64,000 nt of DNA from Epiperipatus broadwayi (lineage: Eukaryota > Onychophora > Udeonychophora > Euonychophora > Peripatidae), in assembly GCA_028023455.1 (NCBI GenBank), contig JAQFVV010000151.1, forward strand, positions 2,789,097-2,853,096, given 5' to 3'. The translations under genes were made by a program, and so were the position numbers. Of the stretch, positions 1 to 11,502 are shown in pieces; position 1 is the first letter of the stretch, and each line of letters starts with the position of its first letter. The notes beneath the pieces are model-generated. The model saw only the letters and a program-made list of their open reading frames with translations. It was not told where the DNA came from and made no database searches.

Positions 1-321
1 CGAAACTTAATAAACGAAAAGCAATAAATATTTCAAATGCAACGAATGTCAAAATATTCTTTATTAATTAAACAAAAACAAAAACAATCGTTGAAAATAA
101 AAAGCCGATGATCCGTTTCATAACTTAGTTATCGTTAATAATGAGGTTTGTTTCAACTGTCAAAATGACTTAACTCAATTACCGCAAAATATTACCGTCA
201 CAGAATATTTAGATTGGTGTTCAAAATGTCAAATATCTGTTTAATATTTTCAATCATTATTTTTCTGTTAAATATTACAAATTAATCAATCCATATTAAG
301 CGAGATTTGATGGCAAGTTAC

Positions 322-396
322 TTATATATAAGGAAGCGGCTTCATTAAGCAGTTAAACAGAACGACAATTCGGACCTCTAAAGACACCAATAAAGG
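322..396 (+). promoter_or_regulatory. Candidate TATA promoter with short leader exon
   Basis: A clean TATA box (TATATATAAGG, 323-333) is followed about 26 bases later by GCAGTT (349-354), which resembles the arthropod initiator TCAGTT. The transcript would start near A351. A splice-donor-like AAAG/GTAACT occurs at 395/396, so a non-coding leader exon of about 45 bases (351-395) is predicted. No ATG lies in it. The TATA-to-start spacing matches that of the CHH/ITP-like gene at 40.3 kb. No downstream coding exon was recognised, so this is inferred from signals alone and could be chance. Confidence 0.35.
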
Positions 397-863
397 TAAC
401 TATTCACCGGCTTTTTAAATAATTCTCTAGATTATATGTACAAAGTTAATGTTTTTTAAAAAAGTTATATATTTTAAATCTGTAAGGTAACGGTATTAGA
501 CATTACTGGTTTTTGCAAATTAAATCGGAGTCTGTATTTTTATAGTTCCTTAATTCATTTGGTATGGTGAGACTTGGTTTATTCATTACGTTTTTGAATA
601 TGCAAATATTTGTAGTAAAATAATTATGATTATTTATTTATTAATTACATTACTTTACTAACACAATTGTGTCTTAGCAAATATTATTTTAAAAAAAGGT
701 AGTGCATTATTAATCTAACAACAAGATCAGAATCTACTATAATGATTATAACACATAAGGATACTCAGAAGTACATCTATAATCAGCATCCTATTATCTT
801 TGATAATATTGACTTTATATATTATCTTAATACTGCTGTTGACACCCAAATAGACAACACAGA

Positions 864-1087
864 TTAATTACACATTTCAAGTAGTTCTATTATCCACTCT
901 TCTTCAGGTGTTGCTGGCCTGATCAGTAACAATATTAGCATAGGAGAATCAGTTGGTTAGAGAGATGTCTTATTATTCAGGAATCTAAAGGTGTAAGTTT
1001 GACTTCTATGCTAATATTGACACTGGTCAGGCCAGCAACATCTGAAGAAAAGAGTGGAGAATACTACTACTGGAAACATGTAATTAC
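864..1087. repeat. Foldback (long inverted repeat) element
   Basis: The left arm (864-944) and right arm (1006-1087) are inverted copies of about 80 bases with scattered mismatches. Both contain the GCTGGCCTGA / TCAGGCCAGC core and an AATATTAGCATAG inner end. The spacer is about 60 bases. No open frame is present. The arm contains CTTCTTCAG, a string shared with the other foldbacks that carry hammerhead-like cores, but here no convincing ribozyme core can be drawn. Confidence 0.8.
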
Positions 1088-1345
1088 TAACCTCTGATAT
1101 CTCTTTGTATGTTATTACTAGCAACTTGTTTGTATTTGAAAAGTTTAAATAAAGTTTAAAATTTTTAATACATTTATATATAGGGGAGGAAGTTATTACA
1201 CTTTGATTTGCACTTGTTAAACTTTCTGCACTGCAATTTTGACACCATCCACTTTAGATAAATAGATTAATAATTATTGCTAATCATTTATTAGGCTAGA
1301 AATATAAAGTTTAAACTCTGATGGAAGATTCATATATCTAATTTT

Positions 1346-1600
1346 CTATTACATGATCACGATCTCTTATGCTAGCACCTAACTGCTTTTATTAGATCCT
1401 AAGATCTAGGTGCAGTGCTCTCAGGTCCAAGGCTCTTCACTGATGAACGCCACAAGCCAGAAACTAGTTAGGGGATATTGGATGAGTAGGCACTAGATGG
1501 GGATTTTATGCACAAGCCTTCTGGCATCCATTGATTACTCTGGTTGGCACAGGGCAGCACTACACTATGGAGTATTTTGCCTGTTTAATTTTCTATTAAA
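1346..1600 (+). repeat. B11 repeat family copy
   Basis: This copy starts near ACATGATCACGATCTCTTAT and ends in GGAGTATTTTGCCTGTTT. It contains the internal landmarks ATCTAGGTGCAGTGCTCTCAG and GGGGATATTGGATGAGTAGG. The same order of landmarks recurs at 17.4, 31.1, 32.9, 34.3 and 46.6 kb. No coding potential is seen. I call the family B11 because better-preserved copies are flanked by 11-base target duplications. Confidence 0.75.
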
Positions 1601-1899
1601 CATAAATATATGCCTGGGGATGGATTTAAAACCTTTTGGCTCCATGTCTATTTATCACTGTGCTATACTGCACCATGTATTAAATAACTGTTAATAAATA
1701 AATAAGTGATAATCTCCTAATTTGATAGTATCAACATTTTATCTTGCATTAAACAAATCTGAGAAACCATTCTCCACAATCCAAAATCTTTGTAACATTT
1801 TCTTATATATTTTCTTAAATTTATAATTATAAGTAATCTTGGTTGTGATTACAAATGAACATTTAGAGTGCTTTTAAGTCATAGTCTGAAGGAGGGTGA

Positions 1900-2012
1900 T
1901 TTTTTTTCATATGTCATACCATTGGCCAGGAGGCAAACCCACAACAACTGTCTTCTACCAACTGCTTGCCTGCAAGGCAGCTGCGCTGACCTCTCGGCTA
2001 ACAACGCTTGAC
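1900..2012 (-). mobile_element. tRNA-Gly-derived short SINE
   Basis: Read on the minus strand, this copy is a tRNA-like body (D-arm box A, anticodon arm, then the T-arm box B region) ending in a short A-run. It is rather mutated (GTCATACC for the usual GTCATAGC). It has the lengthened variable region of the CTTGCAAG subfamily and no separate SINE body beyond the tRNA-like part. Confidence 0.8.
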
Positions 2013-2139
2013 TTAGGGTGATTTACGCTCTTTGTTTACATATGCATTGAGCTATGTTTAATTTAAAGTTTAATTGTGATGTGATGCACTGTGACTTCTC
2101 CTTTTTTGGAATCAGGAATCTCTCAGCCACTATGCCCAG

Positions 2140-2790
2140 AGAAACCTGTTAGTAATTGCTATAATAGTAACTACGCCCTCTAGCTTTAACATTGGACAAT
2201 AATGTAATAAAAGAATAGAAGGTATTTTATTAAATTCTCTTTCTATATAAAGCCTATCATGAACAACTCTCTTCTGGCTACAATTGTTATGACAATCTTC
2301 TTTATAATGTTGGCATCAGCATGGGATTTGGCTTTCCATTATCAGATTTTCAACGATATGGATGGCTGAAAAGTTGGAGGTTGGAGTAGATTGAAGCCTG
2401 TCCATTAAAGTGTGAAGATTTGCTATCTTAATATAAACTGAGCCCTGATTATATATGTGTGTGGGAGATAATAATCTGGACCAACTGATGAGTGCCGGTT
2501 TAGCATGAAATACGTATATTGGTGATTATTTATCTTTTCTACATGTGTGTGGTCATGTGTATCAGTTGTATGAGATAGTGTGAATAGTTGGTGGGTGCTT
2601 GAAAGTCTGAGTTCAAATCCCCTATATTTACAATTGAAGCTTCAGGTTTGTAAAGAGTGCCTGGTTTTCAAATATTTTATAAACAAAGAGAAATTTAATA
2701 AAAGTCTTCCTTTATTATAGAACTGTCCAATGCTAAAGCTAGAAGGCATATTAGGTACTATAATAACAATCACTATAAACAATAATCTCA
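2140..2790 (+). repeat. Inverted-repeat element enclosing an R1 repeat
   Basis: Arms of roughly 90-100 bases (2150-2240 and 2690-2790) are inverted copies sharing CTAGCTTTAACATTGGACA. Between them lies a copy of repeat family R1 (about 2232-2632), with landmarks ACTGAGCCCTGATTATAT, GGACCAACTGATGAGTGC and a tRNA-like B box, GAGTTCAAATCCC, near 2609. R1 recurs at 13.6, 24.6, 26.1 (minus), 34.7 and 35.7 kb. No protein is encoded. Confidence 0.75.
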
Positions 2791-3047
2791 AATGTTCTAA
2801 ATAGAAAGAAAGAATGTTGGCTCAATTATCTACCATGCTCTTGGATTTGACTCTGGATGGAAGTTTTTCTTAGATAGTTAAGAATTTCTAAGCAAACTAT
2901 TCTGATCTTATTTTTATAGCCAACATTGCTGAACATTTGATTATTAATTAATAAATGAGTATTTAGTTTGTACTAAACTAGGATTTTTAAAAAAAATCCC
3001 AAATTTTTATTATTATCCAATATTTGTCCGGCTTTAAGAAGATTGTA

Positions 3048-3152
3048 TTACTCTTTACTGTTATAAGGAGGTTGCCTTGACAACAGTTTGAGATTGATGA
3101 TTGTTATCTATATTGGGATTGTCTAAGTGTTAACTGACTTCTAATGATTATA
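3048..3152 (+). repeat. Solo arm of the 43-kb foldback family
   Basis: The sequence around GGAGGTTGCCTTGACAACAG and GGGATTGTCTAAGTGTTAAC matches the right arm of the large foldback at 42.9-43.3 kb and, inverted, its left arm. Only one arm is present here. A GA-rich microsatellite follows at about 3160-3185. Confidence 0.7.
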
Positions 3153-3879
3153 GATATATATATAGAGAGAGAAAGAGAGAGAAAATGGAAAAAAGTAGCC
3201 TTCTCTGCAGAACAATTTTTCTTCTCCAATTCCCATAGAGGAACAGTGATGAATAAAATTTTGCTCCACAAACTTGCTAACTGTCAAATAAAAAAGGATT
3301 TGAGCACTTTCCACCCTGTTGTCTTCTCTAAACTAAGAATAGCTTACCAAAAAGTAATATAATGACTAGTTGGCATACCAGTTATTCGGGGGGAAATTCT
3401 AATTTGGTTTAGAACTTTTTTTGCTTTTTCCTTGCCTTGGATTTGAAACACAAGATATATCCACGGTAGATGTCCTTTTATAAGTTCTATATAATTATAA
3501 TAAAAATATGGTTTATAATATAAAATTGTTATAATAAATGCAATTAAAAAATAAATATAAAGCCATCTTTATGTAAGGATCTCACACTGTAGTAGTTTTG
3601 TAGTTCACGTATTTGCCTGACATGCATTAAATATGAGTTTGAATGTTTTAAGTGAGCTTTGATATTTTGACAGATCAAAAATAGACTTGAGGAATTTTGA
3701 TAGCTAATCCAAGTAGCCACAGTGATCTGCATATGGGAAAATCAACTATTCTTAAATAAAGAGTAAAAGTTCCAGGTTAATCTGGACCAGTGAGATGAAT
3801 GTTTATGCATTGTTTTTAAAAATAAAAAATACAATTATAAAGTAAACTTGCTATTTGTGGATAATGTCCTGCTTTCTAT

Positions 3880-4750
3880 AGGCACTGAGCTCTTGGCTTA
3901 CCTTTGATTTCTTAACTTTACTACACAAAATTTACCTACTTGTGCGGTTTTCTGTCTACCAAACTGTAGCCCATATTTTTGATAAATGTACAGTTTTGGA
4001 CGCACCCGAGAGACATATGTATTATTTACAATTTTTTCCCCATTAATGTTATTTTTAAAAAATAAAAAATTGTGCAAAAATTAATTACAATATTTACACT
4101 TTATTATTATTATTTTTATTAAGTCAACTTATTAATATATAAATTAAATAAAGTATCATATCGTGTCAATTAATGCACACTTCAACTTATGAATTTAAAA
4201 ATTAAAAAAAAATACATGAAATGGCTTTATGAAAAAGAGTGAGTATATTTGATTAACTTTTTTTTTTTTTTTTTAAGTGTCATAGCATCGGCCGGGACGC
4301 GAACCCGCAACACGGGCAACTGCCTGCTAGTGCAAGGCAGTCGCGTTGACCTCTCGACCACCAATGCAAGACAGATAATGATAATAAAAAAATGAAACGA
4401 CTTTATAATATATATAGACATGACCGTTTACATGTTATAATAATTACTTTTTATTTATTATCGCTAATTCTAATTAACAACTAACACATATTCGATAATA
4501 ATAAATATTGTAATTAATTTTTGCACATTTGTAATTTTTTTTTAAAAAATAACACCAATATAATTAGACGGGATTTTAACTCAGAACTTTCAAGCCCCCT
4601 ATAGCTGCTGTTCCTAACAGCCTTTTTTTTTTTTTTGGTAAAGATTTATTGCATGCCCCCGAAACTGAAAATTTATCAAAAATAGGAACTGCATATGTTT
4701 GGTAGGCGAAAAAAACACAAGTATCCAATTTTGTTATCAGTATCAGCCAA
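3880..4750. repeat. Large degenerate foldback with SINE in the loop
   Basis: The outer segment 3900-4015 (TACTTGTGCGG, CTACCAAAC, ATTTTTGATAAAT) is inverted relative to 4640-4735. The inner segment 4030-4180 (GTGCAAAAATTAATTACAATATT) is inverted relative to 4440-4560. A SINE sits in the loop at 4258-4373. Related single segments occur at about 9190-9330 and 31960-32720. No coding sequence is recognised. Confidence 0.65.
4258..4373 (-). mobile_element. tRNA-Gly-derived short SINE
   Basis: On the minus strand this copy runs from CTGTCTTGCATTGGTGGTCG to a T-rich end on the plus strand (poly-A tail, 4258-4274). Box B (GGGTTCGCGTCCCGG) and the 3' GATGCTATGACAC are intact. It belongs to the subfamily with a widened anticodon loop (CCTTGCACTAGCAGG), also seen at 10.7 kb. 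Apparent open frames through it are incidental. Confidence 0.85.
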
Positions 4751-4989
4751 TTTTTTTTTACTGTTTTTCAAAAAATTGCTTGACACTTTAGCGATTCTTG
4801 GCAATAAGCAACAGATTGGCTATTTGCAGATCTATAGAAGACAGCTAATTACTTTTAAAGTGTCGATAGAAAGGATTTGACATTTTGAACCCATCTCTCC
4901 CCATCTTTTGAGTTCTTTATCTCAATCAATAGCCTCCTTTTTTCTTCTTTTTATAAAATGTGCCGAATTTCCTTTGCCATTAACAACAA

Positions 4990-5870
4990 ACGTAGTTCTA
5001 AGCAGGGCTGGTCTCATATGAGGCGGTAAGACACTTGTCTAAGGTGCCATATTGAATTAGACACATAAATAAGATATAGATATATTTCTCTATTATATTT
5101 ATTGTTTAAAAAAATAATTTTAAAATGTGGAGTTTTTAAGGTTTGCTTTAGGCATCAAAACTGATCGACCACACTTAATTATAAAAAATTTATATATATG
5201 TATGAATACGCTGTGTTTTTTTTTTATCTTTTATTACTTCTGCTATTCTAATCTAATTGTCTCTTATTTAAACATGTTTATACAGAATATGCACACATCC
5301 AGCCATTTTATTGTACAAACTTATTATACTGTATTTGCCTAATTTTTTAGCTGGTGTTTATTCTTAAAAATTACTTCTCATAAAAATGTGAAAGAGTGTA
5401 TTAACATACTCATATTTTTATCTGATATTTGAAGAGCCCCATAGAATTGTAACTGACGTATTTGCTTGCCCTGTTTATACCTGTAATTCTAATTAGCCAG
5501 TCAAATTTGATTTTTTTCCTTGCTAATCCCAACCGCTAATCTAACTACCCGTCTTTATTAATTACTATACGGGGATCTAATTATTATTAGCTAGAGGGCA
5601 ACTCTCTCTATCAGATAATTAGGGCCAAGCCTAGTAAATAATGCTCTTTGATGGAGAGAGCAGAGAGGGGTAAGAAAATTGGAAAAGAGACCTTTGGCTA
5701 GTTATATTCATTGTCCATATATATGATCTTTTCCTACTGATAAACGATTTTTACTTGAATACAGTTTATTATTCTTTTTCATGTTTCACCATTTACGCTT
5801 TTATTTTGATTGTATAAAAATAATTGCCTCTCTGCTTAAACAATTAATATTAACTCTAAGGTAAATGACT
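4990..5870. other. AT-rich non-coding stretch
   Basis: No exon, RNA gene or complete repeat is recognised here. The only structure noticed is the repeated theme CTAGAGGGC / GGAGAGAGCAGAGAG around 5590-5670. Confidence 0.5.
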
Positions 5871-5876
5871 ATTTTT

Positions 5877-5992
5877 AGTCATGCGTTGTTAGCCGAGAGG
5901 TATCGCAGCCGTCATGCAAGCAAGTAGTTGGTTGCAGACGTTTGTGGGTTCGCGTCCCGGCCGATGCTATGACATATGAAAATAAAAATATA
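5877..5992 (+). mobile_element. tRNA-Gly-derived short SINE
   Basis: The copy begins GTCATGCGTTGTTAGCCGAG, carries an extended variable region (AGTAGTTGGTTGCAGACG) and a good B box (GGGTTCGCGTCCCGG), and ends GATGCTATGACATATG plus an A-rich tail. The first and last bases pair into a lengthened acceptor stem. Confidence 0.85.
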
Positions 5993-6009
5993 CATCTTAA
6001 AAAATTTAT

Positions 6010-6960
6010 CACTTGAAGGTATAAGTTTAAGGGACCTATAAAAATAGCGATCCCATACTTTACGTCTATATATTGTTTCGTGGGCATGGTAAAGCTTAAA
6101 GATTTTCAGTGTATTTTCAGTCATTATCTTCAAAGCTTGGTATCTTAGTTATTAACCCACAACTGTCATTTTTAAAATAAATTGGTTGAAACAATTTATA
6201 ACTATAGTCTTTAAAATCACTAATATGCTGCTAAAACGAGCAGGTTTTTTTTTTTTTAGGTAAAAGAAAAATGCAACACTTATTTTTTTTAAACAACGGT
6301 TTCTATAGCAACTTCAGAAAAAATAACTATATTCAGAAGTAATGGCAATAAATCAGAAAAGACGGAGTTAATTTCGATGAGTTAAATTATTGTTTATAAG
6401 ACTAAAATAGAAAGGGTGCAACTGTTTACAGGTCCACTATTAAAATGTCTTAACTTTGTCTTAAAGCCCTAAGGCTACATAAAATAAAAGAAACGGTATA
6501 ATTAAAAAAAAAAGAAAAGATCGTTTATGTCCCCAAAATAACAAACTTAATTAGCCATAATTGTTTTATCTTAACAAGTAAACAATCAAATTGTTTTTGT
6601 CACATGACCAGGATGGTTATCAATGAAACTAATAACTGGAAATCGTAAAGAAGTATTGGACATTGTAAATTTGATTGATGTGACTAAAGAAACTATTATT
6701 TTCACATTGACATTGTTTTCTTATTACTTTTAAATAACTACATTTTTATTACAACAAACTAGTCTAAAAAAGTGGAGGATTAAAGAATTGTACAGTATTA
6801 TTAAATATGCATGCACACATAAAAGTGAAGACGTGAGGTTGTATTTTGTTTTTCCTGCTTTAAGTATAAAAATAGTCAAATTTTTAGCTGAAATAAAAAT
6901 TAAGAACCGCACAATATTATTAAATATACGCGCGCACATAAAAGTGAGGACGTAAGAATG
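6010..6960. other. AT-rich non-coding stretch
   Basis: No gene is recognised. Between 6750 and 6960 there is an imperfect direct duplication of about 130 bases: CACATAAAAGTGAAGACGTG near 6817 recurs as CACATAAAAGTGAGGACGTA near 6935, each preceded by ATTATTAAATAT. Confidence 0.5.
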
Positions 6961-6970
6961 TATTTTTTTT

Positions 6971-7046
6971 GTCAAGCATTGGTGGTCGAGAGGTTGGCGG
7001 GTTCGCTTACCGGCTGATGCTATGACACATGAGGAAAAAAAAGAAT
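6971..7046 (+). mobile_element. SINE copy lacking the anticodon arm
   Basis: The copy starts GTCAAGCATTGGTGGTCGAG and ends CTGATGCTATGACACATGAG plus a poly-A tail. The D-arm joins almost directly to the B box (GCGGGTTCGCTTACC), so the anticodon arm is deleted. Acceptor-stem complementarity and the tail are kept. Confidence 0.8.
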
Positions 7047-7049
7047 GTT

Positions 7050-7890
7050 TTTTTTTTTTTTCTTGGTAATCCAGTTCCACCTACTACATTCTATAATAGT
7101 ATTCTTTTCTAGTTTAAACCCATCCAAGTTCACGTATATTCTTTAAAATCCGCTATACGTTAGTATGTAAATAAATCAATTATTTTATATAGCGCGATGT
7201 TTTCATAAACTGTAATAATTAAACAGCATTAAGCTGTTGCACATGCGCTTTGCAGATTTTAACTATAAATGATTGAATACTAACACTTCAAACACATGAT
7301 ATGTAATAAGCTCTATTAACGAGTATATTGCGTACATTAATTAATTAACCATATCTGTATGCGTATAATAACGTATACGTAGTTATATTTTTAAAATTAA
7401 TAAATTAAAGTAAGTTGTAAACATTGTTGTATTTGTAGAAGCGCACCTATGTATATATGCAAAGGAAATTGTAATGTGATAGATTTGGTGAGCATTACAA
7501 CTATTCTAAATTATCTCTTTTAAGTTATTATAAATTTAGTTTATAAATTTGTTTGCATTCGCATATAACTCCTCATCTAGATCAGCCTTAGATAACTTGC
7601 CAAAACTCTGCATTTTGTTGCGTGAATGGCAAATATGACTAATGTGCACAATAATAAAATGAATTAAATTTATAAGCAGAAATGAGTATACCCACATTCA
7701 CATTCGGGGTTTTATTAAGATCAAAGTTGATTTTTTTTCCCATGTGATTAAGGATTTCCAATCAAACTTTGAATTTTTCTTTTAAGTAGGTGGGCTCAAG
7801 TGCTGTCCAAAAATTTTTGACACAAGACAAAAAATATCCTAATATAAAAAATTCAAAACAATATACAAAAAACAATGCAATAGTTCTAAA
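7050..7890. other. AT-rich non-coding stretch
   Basis: I see no coding exon, RNA gene or known repeat here, only AT-rich sequence. Confidence 0.4.
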
Positions 7891-7892
7891 TG

Positions 7893-8004
7893 GTCAAGCA
7901 TTATTAGCCGAGAGGTCAGCGCAGCCACTTGCAAGCAAGCAGGTGGTTGCAGACGGTTGTTGTGGGTTCACCTCCCGGTCGATGCTATGACATATGAAAA
8001 AAAA
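7893..8004 (+). mobile_element. tRNA-Gly-derived short SINE
   Basis: A copy of the long-variable-region subfamily: GTCAAGCATTATTAGCCGAG at the start, the anticodon-loop string CTTGCAAG, B box GGGTTCACCTCCCGG, end GATGCTATGACATATG and an A8 tail. Confidence 0.85.
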
Positions 8005-8009
8005 GTTCT

Positions 8010-9490
8010 AAATGTGTATCTAATATGTCTAATTCTAATAAATATTTCCCTTTAACTGATACTGGGATGCCACTAAATTGTTGTGCTCTAGATAAGTGCC
8101 TAGCCCAAGTCATAGTTGTTTATAGTTAGAAGATAAACCAAGAAAAAAAAGTCAAAACTATCATCATCCAACAATTAAATAATTATTTATTGGTTTGATT
8201 GTTCAAAAAAAAGTTAGAACCCCAATGACAGAACTGGTCCGCAATCTTTGGACCTTGAACTCTACTTCCATTGTATCACACTACCCAAAATAACAAATCA
8301 ATGATTGATTTGTCTGACATTATCTTCCTTTTAACTTTCTCTGGGGAAGAATTTGTTATAAAATGTAATAAACATTTTTTTTTTTAAAAAAAAAAACATT
8401 AGCAGATGATCCACTTTATTAGTTTTCTAAAATATTTATAATTACATTTCTTCTTTCTCATATTTCTTTAAATTAAAATTTGACTGCAATAATAATTTAT
8501 GATACTTACGAGTTTTCCTGTAAACCAAGATGGCAGCTCTTGTTTTGATAAATATAGTTTCAAAAGCCTATAATCTCCTGAATATGTGTTAGTTGTTAAA
8601 TTAAAAAAAAAAATCGATTGTTAAATTTTAAAAAAAGTAATAAATTTCATTAACAATCTTCATTTCAATTTTTTTTTTTACTTATATTACAATGTGGAAG
8701 TAATGAAATTCTCTTAACATTGTTGTACTTTGGTTTCAGTTCAGCGTGTTTCTTTTTGCTAACAGTTTTTTCTTGATAAACTCATCATGATCAAAATTGG
8801 GAACTTTTCTGTTACAAGAATATGATACAATGGGGGATTTTCAAAGGTGTAGGATCATACCCTCCAGAAAAGTGTATGTTAATGCGATATGAAACTTTAC
8901 ATTCAAACCCTTCCACGATGGGAATGTAATGTGAAATCTTGTTTAAACAGAATATCCCTTTAAAAAAGAATGTAATTTGAGGGCTGTAAAATTTCCATTT
9001 TTGACTGCATTCAGATTTATTTATTTCTGGAGTAGAGTAAATATTGTATTTATATATAAGTATATATTTTTTCATTTTTCTGTTAATAAATTAATGCAAA
9101 CAAAAAATAAAGCTTAAATATTGTAATTATTTTTTTCAACAGTATTTTTCTTTTTTAAAATAATAGTAGTAATAAAACATATATATTAAATACAAGGTCT
9201 CCTAGCAGCCATTTTTAGTAAACATTTTCTGTGGACCCCTGAACTATAGATTTATCAAAAATACAGGCTCCCATTTTGGTTTATAGAAAACCCCACAAGT
9301 ACCTAATTTATTTATAGTACATCTTGCACCATGTTTTTTTTAAAAGCATATTTTATTTTACTGAATTCATTAAAAAATATTACAAAAATTACCAACATTT
9401 CAGCCATTTTATAGGCCATTACCAAGGTACTCACAATTTATAAAAAGTGAAAGCATAAAATCACTAAAAATTCTACTACAATATCTTTTT
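8010..9490. other. AT-rich non-coding stretch with one repeat segment
   Basis: No gene is recognised. About 9190-9330 is a diverged copy of the foldback segment at 4610-4750 (ATTTATCAAAAAT and CCCACAAGTACC are shared landmarks). Confidence 0.45.
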
Positions 9491-9496
9491 TTTTTA

Positions 9497-9650
9497 AAAA
9501 TGGTATTTTGGGATTAGTGCTGCCATTATGTAATCATTCTGTCATAATTATTCTAACTTTGCAAATTATTCTAGCACTTTAAGATTTTCATAATAATTTT
9601 GATAGGGCTGAACAATTACATCATGGCAGTGCTAATCCCAAAATACCAAG
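9497..9650. repeat. Small foldback element
   Basis: The left arm TGGTATTTTGGGATTAGTGC (from 9499) is mirrored by GCACTAATCCCAAAATACCA read inverted at the right end (to 9649). The arms continue for about 43 bases with few mismatches, separated by about 65 bases. It is compatible with a MITE, but a target duplication is not evident. A (TA)n microsatellite follows at 9666-9690. Confidence 0.8.
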
Positions 9651-9666
9651 AAAAACAATAGTTACT

Positions 9667-9689
<23 letters not shown>

Positions 9690-9697
<8 letters not shown>

Positions 9698-10645
9698 CTG
9701 TTCTCCCAATTTACATTTTTAAATTGAAAATATCTATTTTTCATTTTCTATTTATATCTTTATTATGATCACCAATCATTAAAGTAATTATTCATTAAAA
9801 CAAGGTATTAATCATTTATCTTGTATTTATTTTGTCTAAAAGAGACATTTTTTTAATATACAAAGTCTCCTTAATCATTCTTTCTTAATAGAATTCAACA
9901 TTTTCAATCATCCTACTATCATAATTAAAATGTATAAATTTCTTAGAATGATCTAGATATTAGAATTTTCTTTTAATGCTACTTTAATTTAGTTATAATC
10001 TTTTCTATGGTTAATGTATATTTTACATTTTCATTATTATCTTTGCAATCCATGCATTCTATTTTATCTGTTTCATTTGTGTAAGATGAGAATATATTAA
10101 AAATAGATAATAATTTTTTTCATTTTTAAATAAATATCTTGATAACATAATAACTTTTGTAACTTTTTTTTTAAAAAAGAACTCATTTAAATAAAGCAAG
10201 CTACAAAAAGAAAAGTATGGATTAAGAAATATCATGCATGTTTAAAAAGTGGGTTGTATTTGGAAAAAAAATTGGATAGTTGGGTTTTGGAATTTTAAAT
10301 TTTGGTTTAAATAATTATTACGTTGACAAATTATTCTAAAAATTCTTTATACTTTTTATTATTATATGTTCTTACTTATTATTGTTTTTTTATTTGTTCA
10401 TCTATGTAAAATAATTTTTAAATTAATCAAAATTTGCATATGTATGTATTCCTGATGATAATACATTTTCTTTCAGAGGTTGTAAATAATTTTAGCGTAT
10501 ATATTTTATAAGGGATTCAATACTGGTCATGATATTGCAATATAGGGATATTAAATTGCATTTAAAATTCTTTCATTTGTAATTTTTGAAACTGAATAAA
10601 GTTAAAAAATAGCAAAAAATATATTAAAAACAATTTGACTCTATC
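9690..10645. other. AT-rich non-coding stretch
   Basis: No exon, RNA gene or repeat family is recognised. The composition is almost uniformly A and T. Confidence 0.4.
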
Positions 10646-10649
10646 TAGC

Positions 10650-10780
10650 GTATGATTGGTTTTTTTTTTTAAGTGTCATAGCATCGGCCGGGACGTGAAC
10701 CCGCAACCCGGGCAACTGCCTGCAAGTGCAAGGCAGTCACGCTGACCTCTCGACCACCAATGCAAGACAGTGTATGATTG
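10650..10780 (-). mobile_element. tRNA-Gly-derived short SINE with 9-bp TSD
   Basis: The element body (10659-10771) lies on the minus strand with a T-run at its plus-strand left end (poly-A tail). It is flanked by GTATGATTG at 10650-10658 and 10772-10780, a direct duplication of the target. This shows retroposition and fixes the element length at about 113 bases, with no body beyond the tRNA-like part. It belongs to the widened-loop subfamily. Confidence 0.92.
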
Positions 10781-11195
10781 TTAAACTATAGTTTTAAAGT
10801 TCTTGTGCTTATCATCATCAACATTAGTATTACTAATGCAATCTTATAAAATAACAACATAACCAAAGACCTTATACTTCATCTATTTTAATTTAATTTT
10901 GTTTTAAATATTTCTGATTTAAGAATTTTAAGTAAGTGCCCTTGCTTTGTTTTTTTTTTAGCAACAGGAATGTGGTAATTGATTTTATTTCTGCTATTGA
11001 ATGTTTTATAAATATTCCATATCATAAAATATCTCTACATGTAATTTTGAATATGGAAATAGATTAAAAGAAGAATGAAAGCTATCTTTTCTATCCTATG
11101 AAAAGAAAATAAAGATGATCATTTTGTACAATTTATCCAAATCACTTTTAACACTTTTTAGCAAAATCCTGTATTGTACATATATACATACACCT

Positions 11196-11235
11196 TGTGT
11201 TTCGACTGCCCTGCAGTCCTCTTCAGAGCCAGTTT
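11196..11235 (-). ncRNA. Hammerhead-ribozyme-like core
   Basis: On the minus strand CTGAAGA (11220-11226) is followed by a hairpin GACTGC-AGG-GCAGTC and then GAAAC (GAAA at 11200-11203). This is the hammerhead consensus CUGANGA, stem II, GAAA. Stem II has six perfect pairs. A stem III partner and cleavage site were not found upstream, so this copy may be incomplete. It lies just downstream, on the same strand, of a Penelope-type endonuclease fragment. Hammerheads are known in Penelope-like retroelement terminal repeats. Confidence 0.6.
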
Positions 11236-11280
11236 ACTTTAATCTTTCCAAAATAAAATTTTTTTAATTTATTTTAGAAA

Positions 11281-11480
11281 GCCTACTTTACCTTACATTT
11301 AACATCATGCCTATCAGTACAAACCATTTTTGCAATGGTGGGTTCAAACTCATGTCTTCCTACTTTTTGATGTTATACAAATCTTGAACTCCTCTGGGTT
11401 GGTATGCAACTTATTATACCTAGACTTATGCTGCAACAACCTAGTAGCTATGGCGGCTTTGGTTTCACCATAGTATGAAA
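11281..11480 (-). pseudogene. Penelope-like GIY-YIG endonuclease fragment
   Basis: Minus-strand translation gives CKVSYYGETK followed by ATRLLQH, which is the GIY-YIG signature (aromatic pair, G-E-T, then a conserved R). A frameshift follows, and the next stretch resembles HEFEP...KCKVK. At the position of the catalytic glutamate (KEA in the sister copy) the codon is TAG, so this copy is dead. A GIY-YIG nuclease C-terminal to a reverse transcriptase is typical of Penelope-like elements. It is head-to-head with the copy at 11503. Confidence 0.65.
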
Positions 11481-11502
11481 CTTTACATCCATTATGAGTT
11501 CA

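Noticed and set aside
864-1087. Hammerhead core in the 0.9-kb foldback
   Set aside because: CTGAAGA is present in both arms but the following hairpin and GAAA do not line up as a stem II and core.
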